A stretch of DNA of 64,000 bases, taken from assembly GCF_034424645.1 (NCBI RefSeq), contig NZ_CP139969.1, positions 3,410,001 through 3,474,000 on the forward strand, given 5' to 3'. Shown here piece by piece: positions 46,954 through 57,047 of this stretch (within the stretch, counting starts at the first letter, position 1; every line of letters starts with the position of its first letter). This stretch comes from Bordetella avium. GTDB lineage: Bacteria > Pseudomonadota > Gammaproteobacteria > Burkholderiales > Burkholderiaceae_B. The notes under the pieces are model-generated. The model saw nothing but the letters and a program-made list of their open reading frames with translations, made no database searches and was not told the DNA's origin. The position numbers and the translations under genes were made by a program.

Positions 46954-48165
46954 TCAGTGCAGACGTTCCGGCCACATTGACATCGGGCCAAGCGGCTCGG
47001 AACTTGCCCGGATGCGGCGGCGCGCGGCCTGCGGCGCACGCCGCTGAGCAGCGGACTCGCCCCGGAACACCTGTGTCATGGCCTCGACCGTGCCGGACAA
47101 TTCCCGCGTGCGATGGAATTGCGCTCGCAGCCAGCGAGCGTCATTGCCGCCGCGCTGCATCTCATCGCGCAAGGACTGCAATATATCCGTGGTGCCCAGC
47201 TCTTCGGCCACAGGCATCAGGCGGACAAACAGGGCTTTCAGATGGTCAGCCAAACGCACCCGCTGGCCGCCCGGCGTGACATAGCTGCCATGCAGCCCGA
47301 AACGGCAGGCCTGGAAATGATTGCTGCGATAAGCCAGCCAGGCCTGAGTGGGCGGCGAAGGCTCACGCTCCAGCAACACCGCCAGCGCCTGAGCGAAAGC
47401 CGCCAACTGGCAGGCCCGCTCGACCGTCAGCGGGGTGTCGCAAACGCGGATTTCGACGGTGCCGAATTCCGGCTTGGGACGGATGTCCCAGTAAAGATCC
47501 TTGATGCTTTCCGCCAGGCCGCTGGCGCGCAACTGAGCGATATGCGCCTCGAAGTGATACCAATCGGCCACCTCGGGTGGCAGATGTCCGGCCAGCGGAA
47601 AGCTATTGACGGCATTGAGACGGGCGCAGGAAAACAGGGTGTCCACCCCTTCCCGATATGGCGAAGAAGCCGACAGGGCGATGAAATGCGGCACATAGGG
47701 CGACAGGCCATGCACCAGGCGCACAGCGGCATCACCCGACGGCACACCGAGGTGAATATGCTGGCCGAATACGGTGAACTGGCGGGCCAGATAACCGTAC
47801 ATTTCGGCCAGGTATTGAAAGCGGGGGGTATCGGAGATGGTGCGCTCCTGCCAGCGCATAAAGGGATGGGTGCCGCCACCGCTGACGGACACCCCTACGG
47901 CATCCGCGGCCTCGCACAGGGCATCACGCATTTCACGCATCTCGGCCAGCAGACCAGCAGGGTGCTCATGAACCGAAGAATTCAGCTCGATCATCGAGCG
48001 GGTGATTTCGGGTTTGATACGGTCGGCCACAGGATGATTGGCCAGTTGAGCCAGCAGCTCATCCGAGGCCGCCGCCAGATCGAAACCCGCAGGATCGATC
48101 AATTGAAGTTCCAGCTCAATGCCCAAGGTGTTGGGGGACGAGGATACAAACGGAATCTGTTCCAT
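46954..48165 (-). CDS. ybdK: Glutamate-cysteine ligase-like carboxylate-amine ligase (YbdK family)
   Basis: The 403-residue protein has the GCS2 signatures [17 protein letters not shown] near the N-terminus, [23 protein letters not shown] and [11 protein letters not shown]. The enzyme family ligates glutamate to amines with ATP, usually weakly with cysteine. AAGGAG before the ATG at 48165 decides the start; the frame continues 71 codons further upstream without a better site. Its stop is seven bases from the convergent methyltransferase stop. Confidence 0.9.
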   Translation of the reverse strand: MEQIPFVSSSPNTLGIELELQLIDPAGFDLAAASDELLAQLANHPVADRIKPEITRSMIELNSSVHEHPAGLLAEMREMRDALCEAADAVGVSVSGGGTHPFMRWQERTISDTPRFQYLAEMYGYLARQFTVFGQHIHLGVPSGDAAVRLVHGLSPYVPHFIALSASSPYREGVDTLFSCARLNAVNSFPLAGHLPPEVADWYHFEAHIAQLRASGLAESIKDLYWDIRPKPEFGTVEIRVCDTPLTVERACQLAAFAQALAVLLEREPSPPTQAWLAYRSNHFQACRFGLHGSYVTPGGQRVRLADHLKALFVRLMPVAEELGTTDILQSLRDEMQRGGNDARWLRAQFHRTRELSGTVEAMTQVFRGESAAQRRAPQAARRRIRASSEPLGPMSMWPERLH

Positions 48166-48532
48166 CTCCGGCTCCTTGTGAAGACTGTTGAGAAGAGCGC
48201 CGTATGACCTTGAGGCCTGGAAGCAAGCCAGGGGGTGATAAACGGCGTCTAGCGCTTGCATGATAGCCGCTGATTTACGACAGAAAAGGGTGAAATTCGT
48301 GACATTTGTCAGCAAGTTGGCAGCAAGAAGAATTTTTCCCTCTGCCAGGAATGAAAGCGAACGCTCACACTCGAGCATTGACGCGGGAAAGCGCCCGGCG
48401 CAAGGCGCCGACCCGCGCCAATATTGGGTTTACACAGTGCAAGGGATAACCCTAGATTAGGGTTATCCTGTGAAGATTCCCGCTCTTTTGGCCGTCTCCG
48501 GACGGGTTTTCTGGCCGTTTGTAACAGCCGAC
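48166..48532. other. Region between trkH and the YbdK-like gene
   Basis: This 367-base gap holds the trkH 3' end signals and the ybdK promoter. The notable element is an 11-bp perfect inverted repeat (48444-48468). A second hairpin, GGCTGTT-ACA-AACGGCC on the minus strand, lies just past the trkH stop. A weaker CCGTC/GACGG stem followed by GTTTTCT on the plus strand is at 48492-48510. No small gene is convincing. Confidence 0.55.
48444..48468. repeat. Perfect 11-bp inverted repeat downstream of trkH
   Basis: GGATAACCCTA and TAGGGTTATCC flank the three-base loop GAT. It has no T tract, so it may be an operator for the ybdK side or a rho-dependent or transcript-end stem for the trk operon. Confidence 0.7.
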
Positions 48533-50002
48533 CTATTTCCGCCAGAACCAGGGAGTGAACAGGACCAGCACTGTCAGCAACTCCAGTCGGCCGATCAGCA
48601 TGGCAAAGGTGCAGACCCAGATCTGGAAGTCGCTCAGGACACCGTAGTTGCCCATGGGACCCAGTATGCCCAGACCAGGCCCGATGTTGTTGATCATGGC
48701 CATCGCGGCGGAAAAGGCCGTGCTCAGATCGAGCCCCGAGAGCAGCAGCAGACTGCTCACCACCCCGATGGACAAGCCGTAGACCAGCATAAACGCCAGC
48801 ACCGAAAACATGACGCGCTGATCGACGATACGGCTGCCGATGCGCACCGGACTGACCGCATGGGGATGCAACATGGTGATGAGTTCATTGCGAGCCTGCT
48901 TTACCAGCAGAATGACCCGGATCATCTTGATCCCCCCGCCGGTAGACCCTGCGGACGTGGCGAAGGCTCCCAATAACAGCATGGTCAGCGGCGCAAACAG
49001 CGGCCAGGTGGCGTAATCCGTGTTGGCAAAGCCCGTCGTGGTCGCAACCGACACGGTGTTGAACATGCCGTAACGCAGCGCTTGCAGCGGATCGGTATAA
49101 ACGTGCCGAATGTAGAGATAAGCCGAGATGAGCAGACCCACGCCCAGCACGACAGTGAGATAGGGTAGGGTCTGCGGGCAGGATAGATAGGGTTTAAAGC
49201 TGCGCTGACGCAAGGCATTGAAGTGCGTGGCGAAGTTAATGCCCGAAATCAGCATGAATACGATGGCGACCATCTCGACCGATACCGAGTCGAATTTGAG
49301 AAAGCCGCTGTCATAGATAGAGAATCCGCCGAGCCCCATGGTGGTCGCCATATGCGCCCAGGCGTCGAACCAGGGCAGGCCGACGGCCCGGTAGGCCAGA
49401 AAGCAGAGAATGGAGAAACCGAAATAGACGGCATACAGCGCCTTGGCCGTGCTGGCGATGCGAGGCGTCAGACGCTCGTCTTTCATGGGACCGGGTGTTT
49501 CAGCGCGCACCACCTGCTGGCCGCCAACCCCCAGCAGCGGCAGAATCGCCACCGCCAGCACCAAAATACCCATGCCGCCGATCCAGATCAGGGTCACGCG
49601 CCAGAGGTTGACGGAATGCGGCAACTCGTCCAAGCCCGTGAGCACGGTTGCACCGGTAGTCGTCAGTCCGGACATCGCCTCAAAATAGGCGTGCGTAAAC
49701 GACAGGGGCTTACCGACATCGTGGAAATACAGCAGCAAAGGCAATGCCGCCAGGAGCGGCAGCGCCGCCCATACGACCGAAACAAGCAAAAAACCGTCGC
49801 GCGCGTGCAATTCGCTGCGCCAACGGCGCGCCAGCAGCCAGACGGCTAAGCCGCTGCCGATGGCGATGGCGAAACCCCTGGCGAACGCCTGCTGTCCGGC
49901 GTCGTTCTCCCAGACGGCCAGCCCCAAAGGGATCAGCATGGTGAGCGCGAACACCACCATGGTCAATCCAAGCACATAGCAGGTCGCCAGCAGACGCTTC
50001 AT
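48533..50002 (-). CDS. trkH: Potassium uptake membrane subunit TrkH
   Basis: The 489-residue polytopic protein has the four selectivity-type loops of Trk proteins, for example SGLTTTGATVLTGLDELP, MGLGGFSIYDSGF, NTVSVATTTGFANTDYATWP and INNIGPGLGILGP. It mediates K+ influx with the cytoplasmic regulator TrkA, encoded 23 bases upstream in the same operon. Ten or more hydrophobic helices are present. The length is normal. Confidence 0.95.
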   Translation of the reverse strand: MKRLLATCYVLGLTMVVFALTMLIPLGLAVWENDAGQQAFARGFAIAIGSGLAVWLLARRWRSELHARDGFLLVSVVWAALPLLAALPLLLYFHDVGKPLSFTHAYFEAMSGLTTTGATVLTGLDELPHSVNLWRVTLIWIGGMGILVLAVAILPLLGVGGQQVVRAETPGPMKDERLTPRIASTAKALYAVYFGFSILCFLAYRAVGLPWFDAWAHMATTMGLGGFSIYDSGFLKFDSVSVEMVAIVFMLISGINFATHFNALRQRSFKPYLSCPQTLPYLTVVLGVGLLISAYLYIRHVYTDPLQALRYGMFNTVSVATTTGFANTDYATWPLFAPLTMLLLGAFATSAGSTGGGIKMIRVILLVKQARNELITMLHPHAVSPVRIGSRIVDQRVMFSVLAFMLVYGLSIGVVSSLLLLSGLDLSTAFSAAMAMINNIGPGLGILGPMGNYGVLSDFQIWVCTFAMLIGRLELLTVLVLFTPWFWRK

Positions 50003-50025
50003 GGTGGGAGGCAGGGGCGAAGAAA

Positions 50026-51405
50026 TTAAAAGAAGGAAGCGGATACCTGGAACAGCTTTTCCACCCGCGCCATTTGCTGCCGGCTCGGGACGAAGACAAT
50101 CACATGGTCGTCCGATTCAATGACCGTATCCGCATCAGGCAGCAGAATTTCGTCCTCACGCACCAGTGCGCCAATGAGGGCCCCTTTGGGCAGGCTGATG
50201 TCACCGACCCGCCGCCCCACCACCCGGGATGTCGAGCGATCGCCGTGCGCGACGGCCTCCAGCGCCTCGGCCACGCCCTGGCGCAGACGGTGCACGGCAA
50301 CCACATCGCCCCGGCGCACATGGCGCAGCAGTTCGCTAATGGTGGCCTGCGAGGGCGACACGGCGATGTCGATATGACTGCCCTGCATGAGTTCGCCATA
50401 GGCCGGGCGGTTGATGAGCGCCACGACCTTGCGCGCGCCCAAACGCTTGGCCAGCAGCGAAGACATGATGTTGTCTTCGTCATCGCTGGTGAGAGCCAGC
50501 CAGGTGTCCATATCCTGGATGTTCTCGCGCTCCAGCAGGGATTCGTCGGTGCCGCTGCCATGCAGAACCAGAACGCTGGAAGGGAGTTCGGCCGCCAGGT
50601 GTTCGCAACGCTTGGCGTCACGTTCGATGATGCGCACGCTGTAGTTTTCTTCGGCAAGTTGGCGGGCCAGACGCAGGCCGATATTACCGCCGCCGGCGAT
50701 CATGACGCGATGCACGGACTTCTCGGCCTCACGCAGCTTGCGCACGGCACGGCGAGCATGACGACTATCGACCATGAGCACCACCTCATCGCCCGGGGCG
50801 ATGACCGTGCGCTGCCCCGCATGCAAGGGCCGGCCGTCGCGCAGCACTTCGATAATGCGTGCCGTGACGTCAGGCCACACTTCACGCAGCTTATCGACAG
50901 GCGTGTGCGCCATCGGGCTGCCGCTGCCCACGCGCGCCGTCACCACACTGAGCTTGCCCTCGGCAAATTCCACGACTTGCAGCGCCTCGGGAAACTCGAT
51001 GAGGCTGTGCAGATAGGTCGTGACGCTGCGCTCGGGGCTGATCAGGGCATCGATGCAAAAGCCCTCATCGCCCATCAGTTCAGGATGCTCGGCGAATTCC
51101 GGCATGCGGATACGGGCGATACGGCGCGGCACATTGAACAACTGCCTGGCGATCTTACAGACCACCATATTGATCGAGTCAGAGGCCGCGCAAGCGATGC
51201 AGAGGTCGGTATCGGCCGCGCCGGCGCTTTCCAGCACGGACACCTGCGTGGCGTCGCCCTGGACGACGCGCAGATCGAAACGATCCTGAAGATAGCGGAG
51301 CTGACCACCGTGGATATCTACCACAGTGATGTCGTTCTCCTCCGATACCAGGTTTTCGGCCAGGCTGGTTCCGACACGGCCGGCACCAACGATGAGGATC
51401 TTCAT
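50026..51405 (-). CDS. trkA: Trk potassium uptake regulatory protein TrkA
   Basis: The 459-residue protein has two RCK units: the first NAD-binding fold begins KILIVGAGRVGTSLAENLV, and the second follows near residue 233 with MIAGGGNIGLRLARQLAEEN. TrkA_C domains follow each. It binds NAD(H)/ATP and gates TrkH. The ATG overlaps the stop of the upstream response regulator by four bases. Confidence 0.97.
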   Translation of the reverse strand: MKILIVGAGRVGTSLAENLVSEENDITVVDIHGGQLRYLQDRFDLRVVQGDATQVSVLESAGAADTDLCIACAASDSINMVVCKIARQLFNVPRRIARIRMPEFAEHPELMGDEGFCIDALISPERSVTTYLHSLIEFPEALQVVEFAEGKLSVVTARVGSGSPMAHTPVDKLREVWPDVTARIIEVLRDGRPLHAGQRTVIAPGDEVVLMVDSRHARRAVRKLREAEKSVHRVMIAGGGNIGLRLARQLAEENYSVRIIERDAKRCEHLAAELPSSVLVLHGSGTDESLLERENIQDMDTWLALTSDDEDNIMSSLLAKRLGARKVVALINRPAYGELMQGSHIDIAVSPSQATISELLRHVRRGDVVAVHRLRQGVAEALEAVAHGDRSTSRVVGRRVGDISLPKGALIGALVREDEILLPDADTVIESDDHVIVFVPSRQQMARVEKLFQVSASFF

Positions 51406-52085
51406 GAGCTCCGCTTGCGTGCGGATTCGATGCCGAGTTGCTTGAGCTTGCGGTAGAGATGGGTGCGTTCGAGACCAGTGCGCTCGGACACGCGAGTCAT
51501 GCTGTGGTTCTCGCGCACCAGGTGGTACTCGAAATAGATGCGCTCGAACTCATCGCGGGCTTCGCGCAGCGGTTGATCGAGCGAAATGCTGCCTAGCTGG
51601 CCGTTGCTGGCGGTCTCGCTCGCGACGGGATGAGCCAGGGCTGGCGCCGGGTCCAGTTCGTCGGTGAGAACGGCCGCAGGCATCGTGTTGAGCGCGGGCG
51701 TCGATGAAGGCCCGGGCACTCGGCCACGCGCCAAACCTGCAGCGATGGTCTTGAGCAGACGCTGCAAGGTAATGGGTTTTTCGAGGAAATCCATCGCGCC
51801 GATGCGCGTGGCCTCCACGGCCGTGTCGATCGTGGCATGACCGCTCATCATGATGACGGGCATGTCGAGCAGACCTTGAGACGCCCATTCTTTGAGCAGG
51901 CTCACCCCATCGGTGTCGGGCATCCAGATATCCAGCAGAACCAGATCCGGGCGCGACCGCAAGCGGGCGGCACGGGCCTGGGCCGCGTTTTCCGCCAATT
52001 CGACAGTGTGTCCTTCGTCGTAAAGAATCTCCGACAGCAGTTCGCGAATGCCAACCTCATCGTCGACCACCAGAATTCTGGCCAT
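51402..52085 (-). CDS. ntrX: NtrX-like response regulator without AAA+ domain (receiver plus Fis-type HTH)
   Basis: The 227-residue protein has a receiver domain at 1-120 with the acidic pair DD at 8-9, phosphoacceptor D52 (LLDIWMPD) and K103 (LEKP). A variable linker of about 60 residues follows, and the protein ends in a Fis-type HTH (about 185-222, MTRVSERTGLERTHLYRKLK). The receiver and HTH match NtrX, but the sigma-54-interacting AAA+ module is absent. It should bind DNA directly, like RegA/ActR. It is paired with the NtrY-like kinase just upstream. Confidence 0.88.
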   Translation of the reverse strand: MARILVVDDEVGIRELLSEILYDEGHTVELAENAAQARAARLRSRPDLVLLDIWMPDTDGVSLLKEWASQGLLDMPVIMMSGHATIDTAVEATRIGAMDFLEKPITLQRLLKTIAAGLARGRVPGPSSTPALNTMPAAVLTDELDPAPALAHPVASETASNGQLGSISLDQPLREARDEFERIYFEYHLVRENHSMTRVSERTGLERTHLYRKLKQLGIESARKRSS

Positions 52086-52096
52086 AAACCTTTCAC

Positions 52097-54394
52097 CTAT
52101 TGCGTAGCCGCATTATGCTTTTGTTGCAAGGTCTCGTCCATAGTATCGGACGCTCTCGCCAGGCGGGTCAACAAGATAGACACCCTGGCGCCACCTTCTT
52201 TGCGATTGGCGAGATCAATTCGCCCGCCATGCTCTTCCACGATCTTACGCACAATTGCCAATCCTAACCCAGTCCCGTGTGCTTTCGTGGTGATGTACGG
52301 CTCAAAAGCACGCTGCATAACCTGCGGCGGGAAGCCCGCGCCATTGTCAGCGACGGTAAAACGCAGCGCTGCAGTTTCAGACCCATCCGAATTCGGGATA
52401 GGGGTCAACTGGGTGACAACGCGAATTATCGCCGCTTCAGCCTTGTCGCTCACGGCATCCCGGGCATTGGTCAGAAGGTTGTGGATGACCTGGCGCAACT
52501 GGGTGCTGTCGCCCTCAATCACGGGCAAGCCCTCGGCCAGCGACACCTCGAACTTCGGCCCGCCATGGCGCGGCTGCCCATCAGCCGGGTCCCAACCATA
52601 GAGGGATAGGACATCGGCCACCAGCCCATTGAAATCAATCGGCTGCATGACGGCAGGGGGGGTGCGGGCATATTCGCGGAAATCGTCCACCATCTGCTTG
52701 AGCGAGCCCACCTGGTTGACGATGGTATTGGTCGCACGCGCAAGCATCTGGGCTTCGGCCGGCGGCAGGTGGCCGGCCAACTTCATGGCAAGACGCTCGG
52801 CGGACAACTGAATCGGCGTGAGCGGATTTTTGATTTCATGCGCCAGGCGCCGCGCAACTTCACCCCAGGCCATGGTGCGATTCGCGGAGATGACCTCGGT
52901 AATGTCGTCAAACACCACCAGATAGCCGTTGCCCCGACCGTCCACATGCAGATGCGTGCCGCGCGCCAGCAGAATAAGCGGCTGCGCTCCGGGCTGCCCC
53001 GGCGTGATCTCGAATTGCTGCTGCCAGTGCTGGCGCTCTGAACCCACCGCCGCATGGGCCGAGAAGGCATCGCGAACAATGTGGGCGAACTCCAGCATGC
53101 CATCGATGGTTTCCAGCGGCCGGCCGACGACGGAGCGCAAATCGGCCTGAAGAATATCCTGCGCGCCCTGGTTCACCGTCGTCACGCGGAAGGACTCATC
53201 AAAAGCCACGACCCCCGAAGACAGGTTGGCCAGCACGCTTTCCAGGTAGACATTGGAGCGTTCAAGCTGGCGGCGGTTGCTCTCGACCATGAGGCGCGCT
53301 TCATCGAGCTGGCGGGTCATGGCATTGAAGGAGCGGGTCAGATGGCCGATTTCGTCGTTGGCGGGCGGCTCGGGAAGCGGCCGGTAGTCCCCCACGCTGA
53401 CGGCCTGTGTCCCCGCCGCCAACGTCAGTAACGGCCGCACCAGTCGTTTGGACAGCGAGAGCGCGACCGCAATGGCCGCGAAGACTGCCAACAACAGGGC
53501 TAGCGTCAGCGTAATGCCGTAAAGCTTGCGTAAACCTGTGCGCGATAACGCAAGTTCTTGGTAGTCTCGGAAGCCCTGCTGTACCCGGTTGGCATTGTGA
53601 GCAATCTGCTCGGGTACGTTTTGCACCAGTTGCAACCAGCGCGGCTCACCCGCGCCCACCAGTGAGCTGTCAAAGCGCACCGGCGCATTCAGGGGAATGA
53701 TGACACGCAGGTGCAGGCCGTCTTCGGAACCGGGAATGCCGGGCTCGTCAGCCTCGGCGGCGGAATAGCCCCGCGACAGACGCAGTTGGTTCATGACGGC
53801 GGAAGGCGGCGTGGGCGGCACCAGCTGACCCAGCTTGTTGGTGGAATAGGCTAGCGGACGTCCGCCGCCCGTAAACACCAAGGCCTCCTGCACACCATTG
53901 GATTCACGCAGGCGGTTCAGGGCTGAAGACAGTTCGGCGTCGGGCAGATTATTCAGCTCGGAGGCCATCGAACGCGCCTTGGCATCCAGATCGGCCAACT
54001 GGTTATCCAGGGCCGCGCGGCCGAGATTCAGGCCGGCCTCGAGCGCATTATCGACGCGGACGTTGAACCAAGACTCGATCGAGCGCGACAGAAACTGCAC
54101 CGACAGCGTATAGATCAGCGCCCCTGGCACCACGCCAATGAGGGCGAAAGCCAAAGCGAAACGGGCCGTCAGACGGGCGCCGAATTGCCGGCGCCGGATC
54201 TGGCGCGCCAGGCGGACCGTGAGGGCGACCACCCAGACGAACATGGCCAGCGCGAAGACACCGTTGACGACCAAGAGCAAGTCGTAATAGCGCGCCAGCC
54301 GCGAGGCGTTGCCGGTAGACCAGGCCAACAGGCCCAGCAATGACAGGCCGCTGATGGCGCCGATCACCAGGGCCAGGCGCAACAACAATCTCAT
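52097..54394 (-). CDS. ntrY: NtrY-like membrane sensor histidine kinase
   Basis: The 765-residue kinase has transmembrane helices at about 5-27, 38-62, 77-102 and 291-314, a periplasmic domain between the third and fourth, and a HAMP segment (315-368). A PAS domain (380-500) and a HisKA domain with His519 (LAHEIKNPLTPIQLS) follow. The HATPase domain contains NLLTNARDAV and TGLGLAIVRKIVEEHGG. It pairs with the regulator whose gene begins 11 bases downstream. Its start overlaps the DUF4390 gene stop (ATGA). Relatives respond to redox or nitrogen status; the signal here is unknown. Confidence 0.94.
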   Translation of the reverse strand: MRLLLRLALVIGAISGLSLLGLLAWSTGNASRLARYYDLLLVVNGVFALAMFVWVVALTVRLARQIRRRQFGARLTARFALAFALIGVVPGALIYTLSVQFLSRSIESWFNVRVDNALEAGLNLGRAALDNQLADLDAKARSMASELNNLPDAELSSALNRLRESNGVQEALVFTGGGRPLAYSTNKLGQLVPPTPPSAVMNQLRLSRGYSAAEADEPGIPGSEDGLHLRVIIPLNAPVRFDSSLVGAGEPRWLQLVQNVPEQIAHNANRVQQGFRDYQELALSRTGLRKLYGITLTLALLLAVFAAIAVALSLSKRLVRPLLTLAAGTQAVSVGDYRPLPEPPANDEIGHLTRSFNAMTRQLDEARLMVESNRRQLERSNVYLESVLANLSSGVVAFDESFRVTTVNQGAQDILQADLRSVVGRPLETIDGMLEFAHIVRDAFSAHAAVGSERQHWQQQFEITPGQPGAQPLILLARGTHLHVDGRGNGYLVVFDDITEVISANRTMAWGEVARRLAHEIKNPLTPIQLSAERLAMKLAGHLPPAEAQMLARATNTIVNQVGSLKQMVDDFREYARTPPAVMQPIDFNGLVADVLSLYGWDPADGQPRHGGPKFEVSLAEGLPVIEGDSTQLRQVIHNLLTNARDAVSDKAEAAIIRVVTQLTPIPNSDGSETAALRFTVADNGAGFPPQVMQRAFEPYITTKAHGTGLGLAIVRKIVEEHGGRIDLANRKEGGARVSILLTRLARASDTMDETLQQKHNAATQ

Positions 54395-54975
54395 GAGGGA
54401 TTCCGCGCCGGTTCGGTAAGGGTAAAGGAGAAATCACGCCAGGGCGTGCCCGCCGTCCAGGCGCTGCTGTTGAGGGCATTGACCTGAAAGGGACGCGCCA
54501 GCAAAGAGGTGTCCAGACGCAGGCGCAACTGCCCGGTGTACACCTCGCCGGCCTCGAATTCGTCGGCGTCGGCCACCCTCCAGTCACGGATGTGGCGCAC
54601 CAGATTCATGGCCTCGTCGAGTGAGGCGACATTGAGAGAGAGCTCCCCCTGCCCGACGCGCCATTGCCGGGTCAAGGCGTTATAACTCAACCGCCAGGTC
54701 AGGCTGGTATCGACAATACTGCGATCGAACCACCACCAGCGCGCCTTGCTTATTTTGATGTCGGCGGTGAAATAAAGCGGCAGCCCCCGTTGTGCGGCGT
54801 CGCGCAATTGATCGTTCAGCGGAAAATCGACATCAGCATTGATGGCCAGACGCCCGTCCTGGATGATGGGATCGATCGTTGTCACGCGCGGTTCCGCAGC
54901 GTAAGCCTGCCCTCCCTCATTTGCAAAAAACGGGGAGATAGCCAGCACAAAGGCGACAAATAGGCGAACGATCAT
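54391..54975 (-). CDS. DUF4390 exported protein
   Basis: The 194-residue protein has a signal peptide (about 1-27, ending AYAAEP) and a beta-rich domain with NADVDFPLNDQLRDAAQRGLP, YFTADIKISKARWWWFDR and WRLSYNALTRQWRVGQGEL. DUF4390 genes lie between rsmB and ntrY-type kinase genes in many betaproteobacteria, as here, suggesting it assists the sensor at the envelope. The function is not established. Confidence 0.88.
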   Translation of the reverse strand: MIVRLFVAFVLAISPFFANEGGQAYAAEPRVTTIDPIIQDGRLAINADVDFPLNDQLRDAAQRGLPLYFTADIKISKARWWWFDRSIVDTSLTWRLSYNALTRQWRVGQGELSLNVASLDEAMNLVRHIRDWRVADADEFEAGEVYTGQLRLRLDTSLLARPFQVNALNSSAWTAGTPWRDFSFTLTEPARNPS

Positions 54976-55017
54976 GAACTTTCAACAAGGGCGCGCTTTG
55001 TCCCTATTCTTGGCGAT

Positions 55018-56346
55018 TCAGCGCCGCTTGGCAAACAAGGCGTAGAAAAAACCATCGTGCTGACGTTCAGGTGTTGCATCTAGCGCAACAGGAAGCAGCT
55101 GGCCAGGGGCCGGCAAGACGATGGCATCGGCATGACGCGCCGCGAACGCCTGTGCCTGAGCCTGACCTTCAGCAGGAAAAATGGAACAGGTCACATAGAG
55201 CAGGTGGCCGCCAGGAGCCACGACGCGCCAAAGCGCATCGGCAATACGGGCCTGCAAGGCGGCGGTGCGCGCCACATCCGGGGCGCGCCGCAGCCAGCGG
55301 ATGTCGGGGTGGCGCCGGACAATGCCAGACGCCGTGCAAGGCACATCGGCCAAGACGGCATCGAAGGGCTTGCCGTCCCACCAGCTATCCAGTTTGGCCG
55401 CATCGGCGGCCACCAGACTCGCCCCACTCAGGCCGAGACGGGCCAGATTCTGACCCACACGCTCCAAGCGGCTGGCGTCGGAATCCAGGGCCACCAGATC
55501 GAGATTGGCGATTTCGAGCATATGGGCGGTTTTACCGCCCGGCGCGGCGCAGGCGTCCAGCACCCGCATGCCATCGGCCAGCGGCAGCAGCGGCGCGGCC
55601 AATTGCGCGCCGGCGTCCTGAACCGACCACCAGCCTTCGGCAAAGCCGGGCAATTGCGCAACAGGCCTGGGCTCCAGCACCACCACGCCCCATTCGCCCG
55701 CCTCGCGGGCCGGCAGGCCCGCATGGGAAAATGCATCGAGCACCTGCTCACGGCTGGCCCGGCGGCGATTGACACGCAAAGTCAGGGGAGCAGGCACGTT
55801 GGCCGCGGCGAGCAGGCTTTGCCATTGCTGCGGATAGGCTTGGCGCAGCGTCTTGATCCACCATTGAGGATGGTTCCAGCGCACCACCGGATCATTGGCC
55901 AGCTGCGCTTCAAATTGTTCGCGTTCGCGCAGAAAGCGCCGCAGGCTGCCGTTGATCAAGCCCTTGAAACCCGCCAGGCGCCGGTGCTCTGCCGCAGCCG
56001 TCACGGCCTGATCCACCACGGTATGCGGCGCATAGACCGGCATGCCGGGCAAGGGGTCGGCGCCCGGCGCCTCTTTCAGCAAAGACAGCGCCACGCGCAG
56101 CAGCGCGCCCGCCAGCGGCGCGGGTTCGCGCGGCACCAAACGGTTGGCAATCGTATCGGCCCACCCCATGTAACGCATGGCATGAAACGACACCGCCTGC
56201 GTGGCAGGCCGCAGGCCCGCCTCGGATTCGGCTAGAGCCTCGGTCAGTGAACGGCCCTCGTCCACGGCCTGCACAGCGGCGGCAGCGGACAGCAGAACGG
56301 CGGAAAGCGGAGGGGCGAGTGTGCCCGACTCGGAAGCGAAAGCCAT
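55018..56346 (-). CDS. rsmB: 16S rRNA (cytosine-967 C5)-methyltransferase RsmB
   Basis: The 442-residue protein has an N-terminal NusB-like helical domain (about 10-150) and a C-terminal Rossmann methyltransferase domain. The latter has VLDACAAPGGKTAHMLE, the catalytic DVPCTASG (motif IV) and VTCSIFPAEG (motif VI). It methylates C967 of 16S rRNA. It heads the leftward block with DUF4390 and the NtrYX-like pair, and is divergent from the LysE gene. Confidence 0.95.
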   Translation of the reverse strand: MAFASESGTLAPPLSAVLLSAAAAVQAVDEGRSLTEALAESEAGLRPATQAVSFHAMRYMGWADTIANRLVPREPAPLAGALLRVALSLLKEAPGADPLPGMPVYAPHTVVDQAVTAAAEHRRLAGFKGLINGSLRRFLREREQFEAQLANDPVVRWNHPQWWIKTLRQAYPQQWQSLLAAANVPAPLTLRVNRRRASREQVLDAFSHAGLPAREAGEWGVVVLEPRPVAQLPGFAEGWWSVQDAGAQLAAPLLPLADGMRVLDACAAPGGKTAHMLEIANLDLVALDSDASRLERVGQNLARLGLSGASLVAADAAKLDSWWDGKPFDAVLADVPCTASGIVRRHPDIRWLRRAPDVARTAALQARIADALWRVVAPGGHLLYVTCSIFPAEGQAQAQAFAARHADAIVLPAPGQLLPVALDATPERQHDGFFYALFAKRR

Positions 56347-56435
56347 GCGAAATTCCCAATTTAACAGGCACTATGGTAGCCGCTCTGGACGGTATTGACC
56401 GCTCGCGTCACACTAGACGCTCGCCGGAGCCCGCC

Positions 56436-57047
56436 ATGAACCTATCCACCCTTGTGCTGTTCGCCCTTGCCTCGACCGTGATTATCGCCACGCCCGGCCC
56501 TACCGTTTTGCTGGCGATGACCAATGGCGCGCGCCATGGCTGGCGCATGGCGGCCTGGGGTATGGCCGGCGCCATTCTGGCCGATCTGGCCCTGGTCAGT
56601 GTCGTAGCCTGCGGCCTGGGCGTGCTGCTGGCGGCATCCGAAACCGCCTTCCAGGCCCTCAAATGGGTGGGCGCGGCCTATCTGGCCTATCTGGGTTGGC
56701 GTCTGCTTCGCCAGGACGCCGCGCGGCCAAGCGACGGCCCCACCGCCCCGGCCCGCAAGCAGGCGGTCTTCACGCGCAGCTTTCTGGTGGCCCTGTCCAA
56801 TCCCAAGGCGCTGATCTTCATGTCTGCCTTTTTGCCCCAGTTCATCAACACACAAACGCCTCAGACGCCGCAGTATCTGGCCTTGGCCGCCACCCTGGCC
56901 GTGCTCAATCTGCTGGCCATGCTGATCTACGCCGGCCTGGGCATCCGGCTGGCGCGCGGCCTGCCTCATCTGCGCTGGCTCAACCGGCTATGCGGCGCCA
57001 CCCTCATCGGGCTGGGCGCCACCCTGGCGCTTTACCGGCGCTCTTGA
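56436..57047 (+). CDS. LysE/RhtB-family amino acid exporter
   Basis: The 203-residue protein has about six hydrophobic helices and the family pattern [19 protein letters not shown] near the N-terminus, [13 protein letters not shown] in the middle and [16 protein letters not shown] later. It would export an amino acid or derivative. The ATG at 56436 follows GGAG. Its 3' end overlaps that of the convergent acyl-CoA dehydrogenase by 16 bases. Confidence 0.92.
   Translation: MNLSTLVLFALASTVIIATPGPTVLLAMTNGARHGWRMAAWGMAGAILADLALVSVVACGLGVLLAASETAFQALKWVGAAYLAYLGWRLLRQDAARPSDGPTAPARKQAVFTRSFLVALSNPKALIFMSAFLPQFINTQTPQTPQYLALAATLAVLNLLAMLIYAGLGIRLARGLPHLRWLNRLCGATLIGLGATLALYRRS

Noticed and set aside
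47113..48207. 364-codon plus-strand frame opposite the YbdK-like gene
   Set aside because: The minus-strand gene has family motifs and a good ribosome site; the opposite frame has neither.
50074..51456. 460-codon plus-strand frame opposite trkA
   Set aside because: trkA is intact and overlaps its operon neighbours. The antisense frame is His/Gln-rich without a family match.
55132..56235. 367-codon plus-strand frame opposite rsmB
   Set aside because: rsmB has complete methyltransferase motifs on the minus strand, so the opposite frame is a shadow.
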